A program made the translations under genes and the position numbers. Below, piece by piece: positions 32,135 to 42,871 of a DNA stretch of 42,871 nucleotides (position 1 is its first letter; every line of letters begins with the position of its first letter). Origin of the DNA: Penium margaritaceum (taxonomy: Eukaryota; Streptophyta; Zygnematophyceae; Desmidiales; Peniaceae); contig SZWC01015180.1 in assembly GCA_023375785.1 (NCBI GenBank), positions 8,871-51,741 of the forward strand. Reading direction: 5' to 3'. Below the pieces are notes generated by a model, which saw only the letters and a list, made by a program, of their open reading frames with translations, made no database searches and was not told the origin of the DNA.

Positions 32135-32983
32135 AGCTGGAAATCCTAGGCAGCAGGTTGGTGCAGCAGCGTTGTTGATGTAGCGTGCGGGCTTCCACCC
32201 TCGTTGCTTAAGTCTGCTGCCCCCTCCGTCTGCTGCTCTAGAGTCTAAGTGTGGAAGCTCTCGGTTTGTTACTCAGAAATGCGCGCCCCAGTGTTAGCGC
32301 CAGAAAGCAGCTGAAAACTGAAAGTGACTGATTAGGAATGAAGAATGAACAACAATAGGAGACCCCTCCAAGTTCTAGCTCCCCCCCACTAGTGTAGAAA
32401 TTCTTACTCAGCTAACCAGCCAATTTGAAAATAGTCCTAGATCTATTTTCTGGCAAGCAGGGTTTTCTCGGTGAGCCCTGCCAGACGCCCGACAGCCCAA
32501 AACCCGAGCGTCGTCCGTTTTCCCTGAGAGCTGGACCATACCATAATACCGACGCTGCAAATACAGTGGTGCGGTCAGAATTAGCTAGAAAAGCAGCAGC
32601 AAAGAGTTATGGCTGCCCGAACCCAGGCAGTGCGTACGACAATCAGTGATGCCAAACAGGGCCACACAGCAGGAGACATTGACCATAGGCACAGCATGAT
32701 GCTGCAGACGCAACGCCACGTCCAAAGACAGTGCCGGGTGCATGCAGACAGCATCTGCATTGGTAGTGACCGCTGGCGGCCCGACCGCCGAGGAGGCGTG
32801 CCAAGCTGAGCGTGTCACTGGAGGGAGGAGGCTCCTGCGAACAGTGAGTGGGCCTAAGCGTGCGTCTGGTCCACCGAGCGACACTCTAGTAGCGTCGAGT
32901 CTCGTCGTCGGTCATCTGCATGCCGATGTACACAAGCCGGGAGGACACAATAGAGTACAATGAGAGATGCACGAACACCAACA
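32135..32983 (-). repeat. Element D 5' LTR
   Basis: It matches 24286-25138 throughout, begins TGTTGGTGTTCGTG on the minus strand and ends TTTCCAGCT at the primer site. Confidence 0.9.
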
Positions 32984-33119
32984 CGTAGTACCACTTTTGA
33001 GTCATGGCGCGTGTCACGCGGAGATCTCCTTATACATCCCCCTCTGCATTCCATGGTTCTATGTGCTTTAAAGAAAAGGGTTCGGTCACAATATACTCGG
33101 TTTTTGGAACTATATAGCT

Positions 33120-33263
33120 GATATGCCAATGTTGCACACAAAAAAACGCATATGACAATGCCGCATAGAAAATGACGCATATGAAAGTGTCGCACAGAAA
33201 ATAACGCATATGACAATGCCGTACATAAAACAACGCATATGCCAAAGCTTCAAAGAAAACACC
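33120..33263. repeat. 29-base minisatellite, five units
   Basis: Units start at 33120, 33148, 33177, 33206 and 33235 with the core gcatatgacaatgccgca followed by an A-rich part ending aac. The first unit is one base short. Adjacent units differ at three to ten positions. Confidence 0.8.
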
Positions 33264-33435
33264 TTAGGAACCCAGAAACACTAAAAAAGTGTCATGTTCC
33301 CGCCACAAACCATGTAGCATTGATGCATGGCATGATTTTTGTCATTAATAATGTCTGAGACGGATGCACCATTGCACTTTTTTCCATGTCAGGTCCAAAA
33401 CACATGCTGGCTGGTTGATTTTGTTGCGAAGGCTG

Positions 33436-33537
33436 GGCGGATGGTTGCTTTTAAAACACATGGTGGACGGATGGTTGCTTTTCTTCCGAACCACTGGCGG
33501 ATCGTTACTTATCTTCCGAACAACGGGCGGATGAGAG
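33436..33537. repeat. Tandem repeat of 29-31 bases, three and a half units
   Basis: Units starting ggcggatggttgctt at 33436, 33465 and 33496, with a partial fourth at 33526. Two units share cttccgaac at the same place. Confidence 0.75.
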
Positions 33538-33701
33538 TCACACTTTGCATTTTATGGGTATCTGAGCTATTTCACCCCAAAGAAAAACTACGCTGGAGTT
33601 CTTGCACCGTCAAATGTGTGCATCACACCCCATGCGCGGTGGATTGGGGATATGACAAGTTGGTTGCCATGAATGTAGTTGGCACGAGCCAATGTGGATG
33701 C

Positions 33702-34344
33702 GTAGTTGCTAGGAAGTTTCATAGCTAGATCATGTGTGGTGAAGTGGGAGAATGTGACAAGTCACACCAAGCGAGAGACGCCATGGATGCGATAACTTTG
33801 CTTGCAAGGTTGCACACTCAACCAAGAGAATGGTCGAGAGAGTGGGGGGCCGAGTGAGACTAGTACCGGTGAGCACTCACTCACCACGAGCATCACACTC
33901 GGGTGAGAAAGTGCCGCCACCCGGGGGTCGAGCCCGACCGCTCGGAATAAACCGAAGGCGGCTACTCACCGATGAACGGTCAAGACCGGCACGGTGGCCC
34001 CCTAAGGATTAGCACCCGGGAAATATGCAGCTCCCCCACCACATGCAAGGCAAGATAAAATGATGCAGGGCACGGCAATGAGAATGTGCGGGCCCTAGCA
34101 TCTACCAGATTACACAGAGTCATAGAAAGCCATAGAGAGTCATGCAATGGTCATGTTCGTGCTCGGAGGCACTCCTGGGTCCAGCAGCAGCAGCAGCAGC
34201 TTGAGGGCGTTAACGGCTTCAACCAGAATGAGCACGTCGGGCGCTTCCCCAGGTCGGACCATTGCCATTTAATCTGTACAAAATGTGTGATGAGTGTGAG
34301 AGGCAAGAGGGCACAGAGTTGTGAGTGGCCAACAAACTTCAACA
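33702..34344 (-). repeat. Element E 3' LTR
   Basis: On the minus strand it begins TGTTGAAGTTTGTTGG and runs to about 33702 (ends CTAGCAACTAC). Its last part matches 41625-42099 closely (gctaggaagtttcatagctag against gctagaaagtttcatagctag). It contains a short CAG run near 34180. Confidence 0.85.
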
Positions 34345-34357
34345 CTACCCCATGATC
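34345..34357 (-). other. Element E polypurine tract
   Basis: On the minus strand gatcatggggtag lies directly before the LTR start TGTTGAAG. Confidence 0.7.
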
Positions 34358-34424
34358 TGCAAACAAGCAACCCACACACGTATGAGAGAATCACAAGAGG
34401 TGAGAGAGAGAAAAACACTGACAG

Positions 34425-37400
34425 TCAACCAGGATCATGCTGACTGATGAGACCCATAGATTGAACATCACTATTGAAGACGTTTCGACTGAGGGATTTA
34501 GTGAGAAAGTCAGCTCTCTGCAATCGAGTATCCACCCATGCGACTTGGACGATGCCAGAAGCAATGCATTCACGAACAAAATGATGATCCACATTGATGT
34601 GTTTGGTGTGTGTGTGATGCATGCCACTGTTTTCAGCAATGGCTTTTGTGCTTTGGTTGTCAAAACCAAAGCACAAAAGTCACGTAGAGTGATGCAGTGG
34701 ATGGGCACACTCAATTGTTGCAGCAGACGACACGGCCAGACAGCTTCACACGTGCCTGTACCAAGAGCGACATACTCAGCCTCAGCAGTGCTGCGTGCTA
34801 CACACCCTTGCTTCCCGCTCTTCCAGGAGACTACAGTGCCACCAACCAGAAAGATGTATCCTGTACGGCTGCAAGCATCAGAGTCATGCGCCCAGTCACT
34901 GTCAGTGAAGCCGTCCATTACGACCAAGGGGATGTGCACGAAAGTGCAGCCCAACACGAGGGGTGGAGAGAACGTATCACACCACTCGCAACGCTGCCTT
35001 GAGGTGACGCTCGCGGGGGCACTGAGAGAACTGAGACAGAAAGCTCACGATGAAAGCCACATCCGCACGTGTAGTCGTAGCAAGGTACATTAGGGAGCCA
35101 ATGACGCGGAGGTAGTCGGTCACCTCAACTGTCTCCCCCAGCTTTGAGAGCTCCGGTGACTTCAGGAGGGACTGGCCAGCGGGCGTCATGGGCATGGATG
35201 TTGTGGGGATGGAAACAAGGAGTGGGGCGAAACGCTCCCCCAGGCTACGCACATATGCAGCCTGATGCACATGCAAGACGCAACGTGCACGGTCCCGCTC
35301 CAACTCAATTCCTAGAAGCACATGGGTTGGACCAAGATCCTTAATCTTGTATGCTACTTGAAGCAAGGACTTGGCAGCCGTCACAGAGGCAGCATCGGGA
35401 GAGGCAAAAAGAAGGTCATCCACGTACACGAGAATGGCAACGAGTGGTTTTGTGGGGGGTCCAACACTGTCCTTTTAGTGCCGTAGATCCGGTACTCCGT
35501 TTGTAACCCCCTTTCTCAAGGGAAGATGTGATCTCTTGGTTCCAACATCGCGGAGACTGTTTGAGGCCATAGAGAGCCTTGCACAAGCGCCAAATCCTAT
35601 CGGTGCCATTAGAGAAGCCGGGTGGTTGTACAATGTAAATCTCTTCATCCAACTTACCGTGTAGAAAGGCATTATTGACATCCATTTGCTCAAGCTCCCA
35701 GTCGTGCTGAGCGACTAGGCTGAGGAGAGCCCTGGCTGTGGTGTAGCGACCAACTGGAGCGAAGGTCTCGTCAAAGTCGACACCGGGGATCTGAGAGAAC
35801 CCTTTGGCAGTGAGATGAGCCTTGTACCACTCAACTGTGTTGTCCGGATTCAACTTACGACGGTACACCCACTTTGCAGCAACGGCCTTGCGGTTCGGTG
35901 GGAGGTTGACAAGCTCATACACGCCGTGATCAGATAGGGCATCGAGCTTAACCTTCACGGCCTACTCCCACAACTGGGAGTTAGGGGCTGTACGAGCAGC
36001 CTGCACAGTCAGTGGTTCAGTAGGAAGGGGAGAGAGGCCAGCGGTAGCAAAACACGAGGCAACATACCCAGCCACAGATGAGGATAGAGCGGAGTGGAAT
36101 TACTGTTCGACAAGAGAGTAGCAAAGGGCGGTGCTGGGGTGTATGACAGACGCTGCTGTGGACAGGCCAAAGGTGGTTAGACCAAGTGCACAAAGACCGG
36201 GATCAGCTGAGATGACAGGGTGAGACTGCGAAGGCAGAGCCCGCAGACGCCCACCACACATGTAGGGTGAGATTGGGGGAATGGATGAAGTACGCGCAGA
36301 GGAGGGAGCAGCGGGAAGAGGCAGCGCACGAGAGGAAGAGTCAAGAGGTGGCTCTGAGGCGGGTGAGTTAACAATAGGAGAGCCAGGTGGACGAGGAGAG
36401 GACGAAGCCGTAGGAGAGATTGCGGTATGAGAGCCAGGAGATGGCTTGGGTGAGACCAGGGGAGCCGTAGAGGAGGATGCGGAGAAAGGACTCTGCTCGG
36501 AAGAGGAGGAGACAGAGGGGGCCGAGGGACGTTCCGATGGGAGAACACCAGGCCCAGAGGGCAGAGAACCTCCCCCACCCCGAAAGGGCGGAGAAAGGGA
36601 CCCGCCAAAGCGGGGAGAGTCACGCTCAAACAGGTGTTCAAAGAAGAGGGCATCACGAGACCCAATGACACGGCAACGGGAAGGGTCCCAGAAGTGCCAT
36701 GACTTGGAGAAGGGAGAGACACCGAGAAAGATGCACAGACGACCGCGAGGAGACAGCTTACCATCACGTTGGTCGGTGGGCACCCAGACGGAGGCAAGGT
36801 ATCCCCATACGCGGGCAAGATGGAGGTCGACACGCCGTCCAGTCCACCGCTCAAAGGGGGTGACTGTGCGAGGAAGGGGTCCATGTGGAATGCGGTTCCA
36901 AACCCAAGTCATGTAAGACATGGCCTCAAAGGCGAAAAGAGAGGACTGGCCGGAGGCAGAGAGCAAAGAACAAACCCCATCAGCAAGAGTGCGGTTCCAG
37001 CGTTCAGACACACCATTTTGTTGTGGTGTGTAGGGAGCAGAGGATTGAGGTCGCACACCACAGGACTCAAGGAAGCGATATGTGGGACCAAAGAACTCAC
37101 CACCCCGGTCATTGCAAAACACGCGGAAGGACCGAAAGCAGGCCCGCTCGGCCTATGGGAGCCAGGACTAAAGGACATTGGTGACTTCGCTCTTGTGCCG
37201 CAGGGCAAAGACCCAACGGTAGCGGGAGTAGTCATCAGTGAGACACAGAACATAACGCCCGATGCCACCAAGGAACTCTTGGGGTAACGGACCCATGACC
37301 TCGGCATGCACCATGTCAAGTGGGTGGGAGGCAGTGGACTCAAAGGTGGAGAAGGGTGAGCGGTGCATCTTGCCACTGGCACAGTCAAGGCAGGTGGAAG

Positions 37401-39735
37401 TGCAGGGAGGAGAGAAAGTGACAGGGTCAAGGCCGTGTGCAGGCTGAAGGCAAAGGAGATGCTAAATTGCAGCAGTGTGAATGTGACAAAGGTGACGATG
37501 CAGGAGATCAGCATGATCAGGTGACAGTGAAGGAGCGACGTGAACAAAGGCAGATGCATCGGAAGGGGAGGGCAAAGTGAGAGGCACACGGAACAGGCAA
37601 TCACAACGCAAGCCACGTAGAACGACACCGTCAGAAGAACGGAGTGAGATGGAGGCAAGGCCGCGGCTGGACAAGAAGTCCATGCCCTGATCGTCAAGGG
37701 TAGTCACAGAGATCAGACTGACCTCAAGGTCAGGGACGTACAGGACATCCGGCAGATAGATAGTGCCTCCGGGGCCAACGAAGTGGACGACGCCAACACC
37801 TTGAACAGGGAGAAGCTGGCCGGAGCCAGTTCGTACAGAACGCACAGACTGAACAGGCCCAAGGGACACGAAGGAGGAACGACAAGAGGTCATGTGATGT
37901 GTGGCCCCTGAATCAATGATCCAGAGGCCAGGTGAGGCACGGGTGGAGGGAAGGACAAAACAGACAGCCACAGTGCCACGGACAAGGGGAGAGGTAGACT
38001 GTCCAAGACGTGTGGGTAACGTGTGAGACTGCCAGTGTTCAATCCAAGCACAATCATCAGGCAATTCCCCTTGCACACCACCAAAGGCAGGACCACAGAG
38101 AGTGACATCTGACTCACAGGAGGAGACACAGAAGTGGCCACTCATACTCTCACCTCCCTGAGAGCGAAGATGGAGAAGTTCGGTCAAGCTACGCTCAAGA
38201 GTGCGCTCCTTGTCTCAGCGATCAGAGGAACGCTCGGAGAGGTGGTCAGATGAGGGGTCGGAGTGGTGGCCATCGTCACGAGTCTAGTGAGGAACGGGGT
38301 AGTGGGAGGATGGGGGTCCGTATTAAGGAGGGCCGTATGGTGGTGGCACCCAACCCCAGAGGCTAGGGACAGGCGGCGTTGGCTGAAGAGGAGCTAGCGT
38401 AGTAGTCAGGGCCGAGGCAGATGAGGAGGATGAGGAAGACGCGACTGTAACGGTGGCGGTAGCAGAAGAGGCAGTGACACCGGTGCGGGCCCAATGCGCA
38501 CGCATGGAAGAGGCAAGGCATGCATCGTCACGTGGAGCAGGACACTTGGGAGAAGAATGGCGGGTGGCGCCACAGGTCCAGCAGGTGACATCAGCGACAG
38601 AGGAGCCAGACCCCTTGCCGCCACGCCCACCTCCACGCCCTTTGCCCCCTCGTCCACCACCACGGCTGGAGTTAGAGCCATTGTCCCCTCCGCGGGGGGC
38701 AGCTTGCGTGGAGTGGACTGATGCCTGAATGGAGGAAACAGTGGAAGACGCTGTAGTGGAAGCAGAGGGTGAGGAGGTTGTGACTGCTGCAAAGGCGGCA
38801 CGATGCAGGCGCTTGTTGTGGAGAGCGTTCCACCCTTCAGTGAGATGTGCAGCAGTGAAGTCAAAGAGGGGACCAATCCCCGGTGGGGAATCAGCAGGGA
38901 CAGGTGGAGAGGCAAGGCGCTCTAGCTCTGCTTGGGAGACATGGAGATATAGGTCAGACAGCTCAGGAATGAGGCTAGAGACAATGGACAATTATGCGGA
39001 GAGAGGGCCTGGAGCGGCCTTGCCAAGGTCACGTAGTATGCGAAGGCTGCGTGCCCAGTACTCATCTGCTGTCTCATCCGCTCGCATCTGCAACGTGTTG
39101 AACTGAACAGTGAGTGCACTTTGGGCGGCATGCCCGGTGACAGTTTTGCGAGGGCGGATGAGCGCATAGGCACCCACTGGGTCTGCGTTGGTGCCTCGGA
39201 TGGGGTCTGCATCGTACGTACCAATATCATCCAGACGATTTTCGGGGCCGGCGTTGATGAGAGCTCGCACAACACGTGCAGCCTCTGCAGGTTGAGGCAC
39301 AAAGGACGGCTTGGCAGGTGAGTAATACTCCCACAGCAACTCATCCTGAGCCCACGCGGTGAAGCGCGTCTCCCAGGATGTGAAGGTAAGCTTGGAGGTA
39401 AATTGCGGTGGCGGTGTCTCAAAATCTTTCTGCTGCGCTGGTGGGAGGGTACGAGCAGAGGCCGTTGCAGCTGAGAGAGATGGGGAGGAGGCGTTGGCAA
39501 CGCCGCCTGCAGGTGGTGCTGATGAGTCTGTAAACCCTGACTGGTCAGCAGGAAGCACTACAGCAAAGGCTGAACCAGAACGGAGACGCTCGAGAACTAA
39601 AGTGGCTACTTTTGCAGCTAACTCTTGTTGTGCATCCCGCTCACGGTCAAGCTCATCTTGCGCTTTTCGGCGCTCAGCCTGTGCTTCCTTGAGGATGACC
39701 TGGAGGGCCTCTAGCTTTTCGTCTGGCCCAGGCAT
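34425..39735 (-). pseudogene. Element E gag-pol polyprotein, broken
   Basis: Coding runs on the minus strand from ATG 39735 (MPGPDEKLEALQVILKEAQA) to the stop at 34425. From gag to mid-RT it keeps one frame, with in-frame stops (for example TAA at 38992-38994). Domains: a coiled-coil-like gag start; gag core FTSWETRFTAWAQDELLWEY; canonical zinc knuckle CWTCGATRHSSPKC (about 38590-38545); protease IIDSGATHHM (Asp near 37914); integrase finger; core with first Asp changed to Glu (HAEVMG), then NDRGGEF and NGVSERW; Ser-rich linker (about 36650-36100); RT QMDVNNAFLHG; YVDDLL (35429-35412) in a shifted frame; RNase H GFTDSDWAHD to ADFLTKSLS, again shifted at 34643-34679 by a small inverted insertion. 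It is not functional as read. Confidence 0.9.
34643..34679. repeat. Perfect 16-base inverted repeat inside element E RNase H
   Basis: cttttgtgctttggtt (34643-34658) and aaccaaagcacaaaag (34664-34679) are exact reverse complements with a 5-base spacer gtcaa. The homologous place in element A (cgacaaccaaagcacaaagg) has only one arm, so the other arm is an insertion in E that shifts the RNase H frame. Confidence 0.85.
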
Positions 39736-39831
39736 GGTGAAAGGTGAGAATACTAGAGCAAGAATGCCAACACAGGTGAGAGGGGAAAGGAAGGGAGTGT
39801 GGCACGCAGGGTGAGAGGTGGTCTCACCGAG

Positions 39832-40726
39832 CTAGTAACGGTGCAGCAGGGCGAAGAGAGGAACCACCACGGCTGATGCTGAGGAGAAGAGCACTGCCAT
39901 CCACCCTGCAGCTGCAACAGTGAAACACAGGAGGCCAGTAACAGAGGCTCTAGCTACTGCCGCAGACGTAGAAGCAATGAGGACCCCTGTAACAACGTGA
40001 CGAGTCAGCTCCCGTGGAGCACCTGTGGGGGTCAGAACAGCTGCAGCTGTGGAGGCTCGGATGGAGCCGACGGCTGCTGCAGTGGCGTCGGCGGCAGATG
40101 AGGCAGCGGTGGCAACGGAGGCTGCTCCTGCTGTGACCTGAGTGGCGATGTTTGCCGCAGCAGCGGTAAGCAACGTAAGAGATGCTGCTACGTGTGCGTA
40201 GGCACGCGTATCTCTACCCACGGCAGTCTGAGTGGGAGCTCTGCAGGCACGAGCAGTGGCAGCAAGTGTTTCCAGCGGCCACTACTGCTGCGTCAAGAAT
40301 AGCCCCCGCAAGACCGATGGGGTCTATGTGCACTAGAAGCATAGGGATGACACCTCGTACCTCCGGTGCTGGTGACGGTTCAGCAGATGGAGCAGCAGCG
40401 TGGGACGGACCGGCGGTGGCATTGGCGGTGGATGCAGAGGTGGAAGATGGAGTGCTGGGGGGTGGTTGCATGATGGGTGGACGAGGAGGTGACAGTGGCA
40501 GGTCGTCCGCGGTGTACACCTGTCGGTTGATCTCTTCCTCTCGTGCAGCTGCTGCCCTCTCCAGATCTTCTCGCCAATAAGAGGAGTCGAGCATGCGAAA
40601 CCAGAGCGGTGCGTCGTTGTCTGGAGGTGTAGGAGGGTGGTGATCCAGAGGGTCTTCCCACTCGTGGTCGGCGTAGCGAGCTGCAGTGCGAGGAGCATCA
40701 AGATCCACGTCCGGGGGTCCGTCCAA
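39832..40726 (-). pseudogene. Extra ORF upstream of gag in element E, with one frameshift
   Basis: Two overlapping minus-strand frames together give a protein of about 295 residues, starting before or within the open frame at 40726 and ending at 39832, 96 bases before gag. The first half is acidic and Pro-rich (DHEWEDPLDHHPPTPPDNDA, then a helical block YWREDLERAAAAREEEINRQ). The second half is Ala-rich and ends in a hydrophobic region (TGLLCFTVAAAGWMAVLF and VVVPLFALLHRY) like that of the element A ORF. The shift lies near 40270, where ILDAAVVAA in one frame continues as ETLAATARAC in the next. An ATG at about 40594 (MLDSSYWRED) is the first clear Met. Unknown family; see the element A ORF. 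Confidence 0.55.
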
Positions 40727-40754
40727 TGGTGGTGAATCCAGGATGACTGCTGCA

Positions 40755-41305
40755 AATCACGAATACTTGAGTGCGGTTAAGAGTAGCTGCGGGGAATGGC
40801 TGGCAGCTGAGAGAGCAGTTGCGCGTGAAGAGCAGGTAAGAAGGGCAGGGTGCAGCAAGAGCCCGCGGGGTACACAGATGAGGCGAGTGGTCTGAGCACC
40901 AGAGACGGCCTCGAAGGCAGCCAAGAGAAGCTGCAGATCATGGGCACCCGAGTGCGGTTGAGAGTGACCGCGAAGAATGGCTGGAAGCTGAGTGAGCAGC
41001 TGAGCGTGGAGAGTACAAGAGAGCAGCCAGGTGCAGCCAGGTCTCACCGAGGGTAGAGAGACGACAGGAGGTGCGTCCGAGCACCACAGACGGCCTCAAA
41101 GGCAGCCGAGAGCAGCTACAGATAACGGGCACCCGAGTGCGGTTAAGAGTGACCGCGAAGAGTGGCTGGAAGCTAAGTGAGTAGCTAAGCGTAGAGAGCA
41201 CGCGAGAGCAGCCGGGTACAGCCGGGGCTTGCCGAGAGTAGAGAGAAGGTAGTGGGTGTGTCTGAGCACCACAGGCGGCCTTGAGGGCAGCCGAGTACAG
41301 CTGCG
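40755..41305. repeat. Three tandem 181-185-base repeats in element E leader
   Basis: Units are 40755-40935, 40936-41120 and 41121-41305. Shared blocks are gagtgcggtt.agagt, aatggctgg.agctgag, gcagcc, gagcaccacagacggcctc and ggcagccgagagcagct. The second and third units are closest. Minus-strand ORFs over the array repeat the same peptide blocks and are not called as genes. Confidence 0.8.
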
Positions 41306-41612
41306 GAGAGGAGTGGGATGACTGCGGGCAACACACGGACGAAGAGGAGTGCTAGGAGCTTGGTACAACGAGAGTCCCCAAGCGCGTGCAAGTGGGTGAA
41401 AGAGTACTGCGAGGCCCCGTAAGAAAGGCGATAGCCTCCGTAGATCACGAACGGCCGAGTGGAGCAGTTGAGACGGCTGCTGCGGGTTGGGAGGAGGTGA
41501 GGTCCGAGAGCACCTATGAAAGTAGCTGCAGCGGTGCGTGGACCACAGATGATGTGATCCACGGAAGACTCCAAGGACCAGGACCGCCGAGCTGTGAGCT
41601 TTAATTCTCACT
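41306..41612 (-). other. Element E leader next to the primer site
   Basis: Unique leader between the tandem repeats and the primer site. No ORF with recognisable content and no copy of the two-hairpin module is seen. Confidence 0.5.
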
Positions 41613-41624
41613 GCTCTGATACCA
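41613..41624 (-). other. Element E primer binding site
   Basis: On the minus strand TGGTATCAGAGC, as in elements A, B and D, directly next to the 5' LTR. Confidence 0.9.
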
Positions 41625-42099
41625 GAAGTTGCTAGAAAGTTTCATAGCTAGACCATGTGTGGTGAAGTGGGAGAATGTGACAAGTCACACCAAGCGAGAG
41701 ACGCCATGGATGCGATAACTTTGCTTACAAGGTTGCACACTCAACCAAGAGAATGGTCAAGCGAGTGGGACGAGCGAGACTAGTACCGGTGAGCACTCAT
41801 TCACCACGAGCATCACAATCGGGTGAGAAAGTGCCGCCACCCGGGGGTCGAGCCCGACCGCTCGGAATAAACCGAGGGCGGCTACTCACCGATGCACAGT
41901 CAAGACCGGCACAGTGGCCCCCTAAGATCAGCACCCGGGAAATATGCAGCTCCCCCACCACATGCAAGGCAAGATTAAATGATGCAGGGCACAGTAGTGA
42001 GAATGTACGGGCCCTAGCATCTACCACATCAGAGAGAGTCATGAAAAACCATAGAGATTCATGCAATGGTCACGTTCGTTCATGCCCGGAGGCACTCCT
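41625..42099 (-). repeat. Element E 5' LTR, truncated
   Basis: It matches 33702-34170 of the 3' LTR with few differences up to ggaggcactcct, then the match stops abruptly at 42099. The missing outer part is presumably beyond element F. Confidence 0.85.
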
Positions 42100-42827
42100 T
42101 GAGAAGTTTCCTAGAACCTTCCTAACCACTTGTCGCGACACTAGGCGTCAGCGCCAGGTCAGCGTGTGACAACAGTCACAAGTTAAAAACAAAATTGCAA
42201 GGGTCTGGGTTGGGACACGAACAGAGTGTCAGGAAACTCAAACTGAATACAATTGCAGAGAGAGATAACAAATGACAGGTCCATGGCCTAAATACCTACC
42301 GCGGCGCACAGCGGGTGTCGCACGCGGCGGTCCAATAGCTGTCCTAAAAACGGCCCAAAACCACTGTTTTGGCCGTAACTCTGCGCACACATATCAGAAT
42401 GCTACGCCGTCTGAACCTAGACGTGCAAGATAAAAAAAAAGACGCTACGACTGGTCACATGCATGCATCCATCATCAGACGGTGGACACGTAATGCAAAG
42501 ACATACAAATCGGGCTCATGGCCAGTCCGCCAAAAAACTCCTGTAGGCTGCAGAAAAACAGTAGGAAGTCTTGACAGTTTCCGGGGCTCTGGAACGGTAG
42601 TCGGCCAGCTCCAAGCTAGTAGTCCGCCGCCCGTCGTCCCTCCGATATCACCAGGGCCCGCCTCAGGGATCTGTCATGTCATAGCTCCTGGGTAAGTCCC
42701 TGGACGATCCGGAGTCCCGTCGGGTCGTCACGATCTCCAATGCGGCCACCGATCACCATCAGCTCCGGGTGCACCCGTAGCTGCCACGGCTGTGGCTCAT
42801 GACGGGTGGAAGCCACACATACCAACA
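42100..42827 (-). repeat. Element F 3' LTR
   Basis: From the break in the element E LTR to accaaca at 42827, about 728 bases without similarity to the other LTRs in the window. On the minus strand it would start TGTTGGTATGTGTGG. It is followed by ctccccctgg, a polypurine tract read in reverse. Low-complexity content is absent and no ORF is convincing. Confidence 0.6.
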
Positions 42828-42871
42828 CTCCCCCTGGCTGACACACCCGTCAAGGCCACAATGGCTGAGCA
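42828..42871 (-). mobile_element. Element F internal region, first bases only
   Basis: The polypurine tract (ccaggggg on the minus strand) and about 35 further bases of a retrotransposon whose body continues beyond the right edge of the window. Confidence 0.5.

Larger units (their letters stand above)
24286..32983 (-). mobile_element. Element D: Ty1/copia LTR retrotransposon, decayed sister of B
   Basis: LTRs of about 850 bases flank a minus-strand copia element. The candidate target duplication is CTTAG at 24281-24285 and CGTAG at 32984-32988, one mismatch. It shares the LTR, the leader layout and the gag start MAGSP with element B. More stops and frameshifts than in B indicate greater age. 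Confidence 0.9.
32989..33701. other. Intergenic stretch between elements D and E
   Basis: This is AT-richer than the elements and has no domain-bearing ORF. It carries two small tandem repeats, listed separately. Its right edge is the target site of element E. Confidence 0.55.
33702..42099 (-). mobile_element. Element E: Ty1/copia LTR retrotransposon related to A, 5' LTR cut by element F
   Basis: A minus-strand copia element with a 3' LTR (33702-34344), a polypurine tract, a broken gag-pol, an upstream ORF, a leader with 185-base tandem repeats, a primer site and the inner part of the 5' LTR. Gag and pol are closest in this window to element A, though the LTRs and the leader repeats differ. 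The right-hand target duplication cannot be tested because element F lies across the LTR. Confidence 0.9.

Noticed and set aside
33120..33263. 29-base repeats as a CRISPR array
   Set aside because: Units are directly adjacent, without spacers, in plant-like nuclear DNA.

Overview
ORGANISM. The window looks like nuclear DNA of a streptophyte with a large, repeat-rich genome. At the left edge it has the last coding exon of a phytochrome with a plant-type histidine-kinase-related C terminus. The remainder is almost entirely Ty1/copia LTR retrotransposons with initiator-Met-tRNA primer sites. A charophyte alga such as Chara, or a bryophyte or lycophyte, would fit. The exact lineage is inference and I hold it weakly. 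No prokaryotic gene, tRNA, rRNA or CRISPR array was seen. LAYOUT. 1-310 phytochrome 3' exon. 311-1607 non-coding flank. 1608-1850, 10536-10672 and 19960-20115 are three pieces of one older degenerate repeat, probably the 3' LTR of element C, split by two later insertions. Element A (1851-10530, + strand) is a full copia element with 5-bp target duplications ACTGG. Element B (10678-19954, - strand) is a copia element of a second family with duplications AACTC. Element C (about 20116-24225, - strand) is an unrecognised, decayed, apparently non-autonomous unit with a long Ser/Ala-rich broken ORF. Element D (24286-32983, - strand) is a sister of B. 32989-33701 is intergenic DNA with two small minisatellites. 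Element E (33702-42099, - strand) is a relative of A whose 5' LTR is cut by element F. Element F (42100 to beyond 42871, - strand) shows only its 3' LTR. CODING CONTENT. Each of A, B, D and E has the copia order gag, zinc knuckle, protease, integrase, reverse transcriptase, RNase H in one polyprotein. None is intact: every copy has stops, frameshifts, deletions or lost catalytic residues. A and E share one gag type (start MPG) and B and D another (start MAGSP). MOST UNUSUAL. (1) A two-hairpin module (TTTCCC..ACTG loop..GGGAAA, then GCTGCC..GGCAGC) recurs in the leaders of A (twice), B and D in the same orientation relative to the element, with compensatory stem changes. (2) A and E both carry an extra Ala-rich ORF with a hydrophobic C-terminal region between the primer site and gag. 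(3) B and D have LTRs that end beyond the usual CA, supported by target duplications and by direct abutment on the primer site. ASSEMBLY. Single N bases at 5003, 9931 and 12660 mark suspect joins: one loses coding sequence and two are followed by a repeat of the preceding 256-263 bases. Gene structures there should not be taken as biological.
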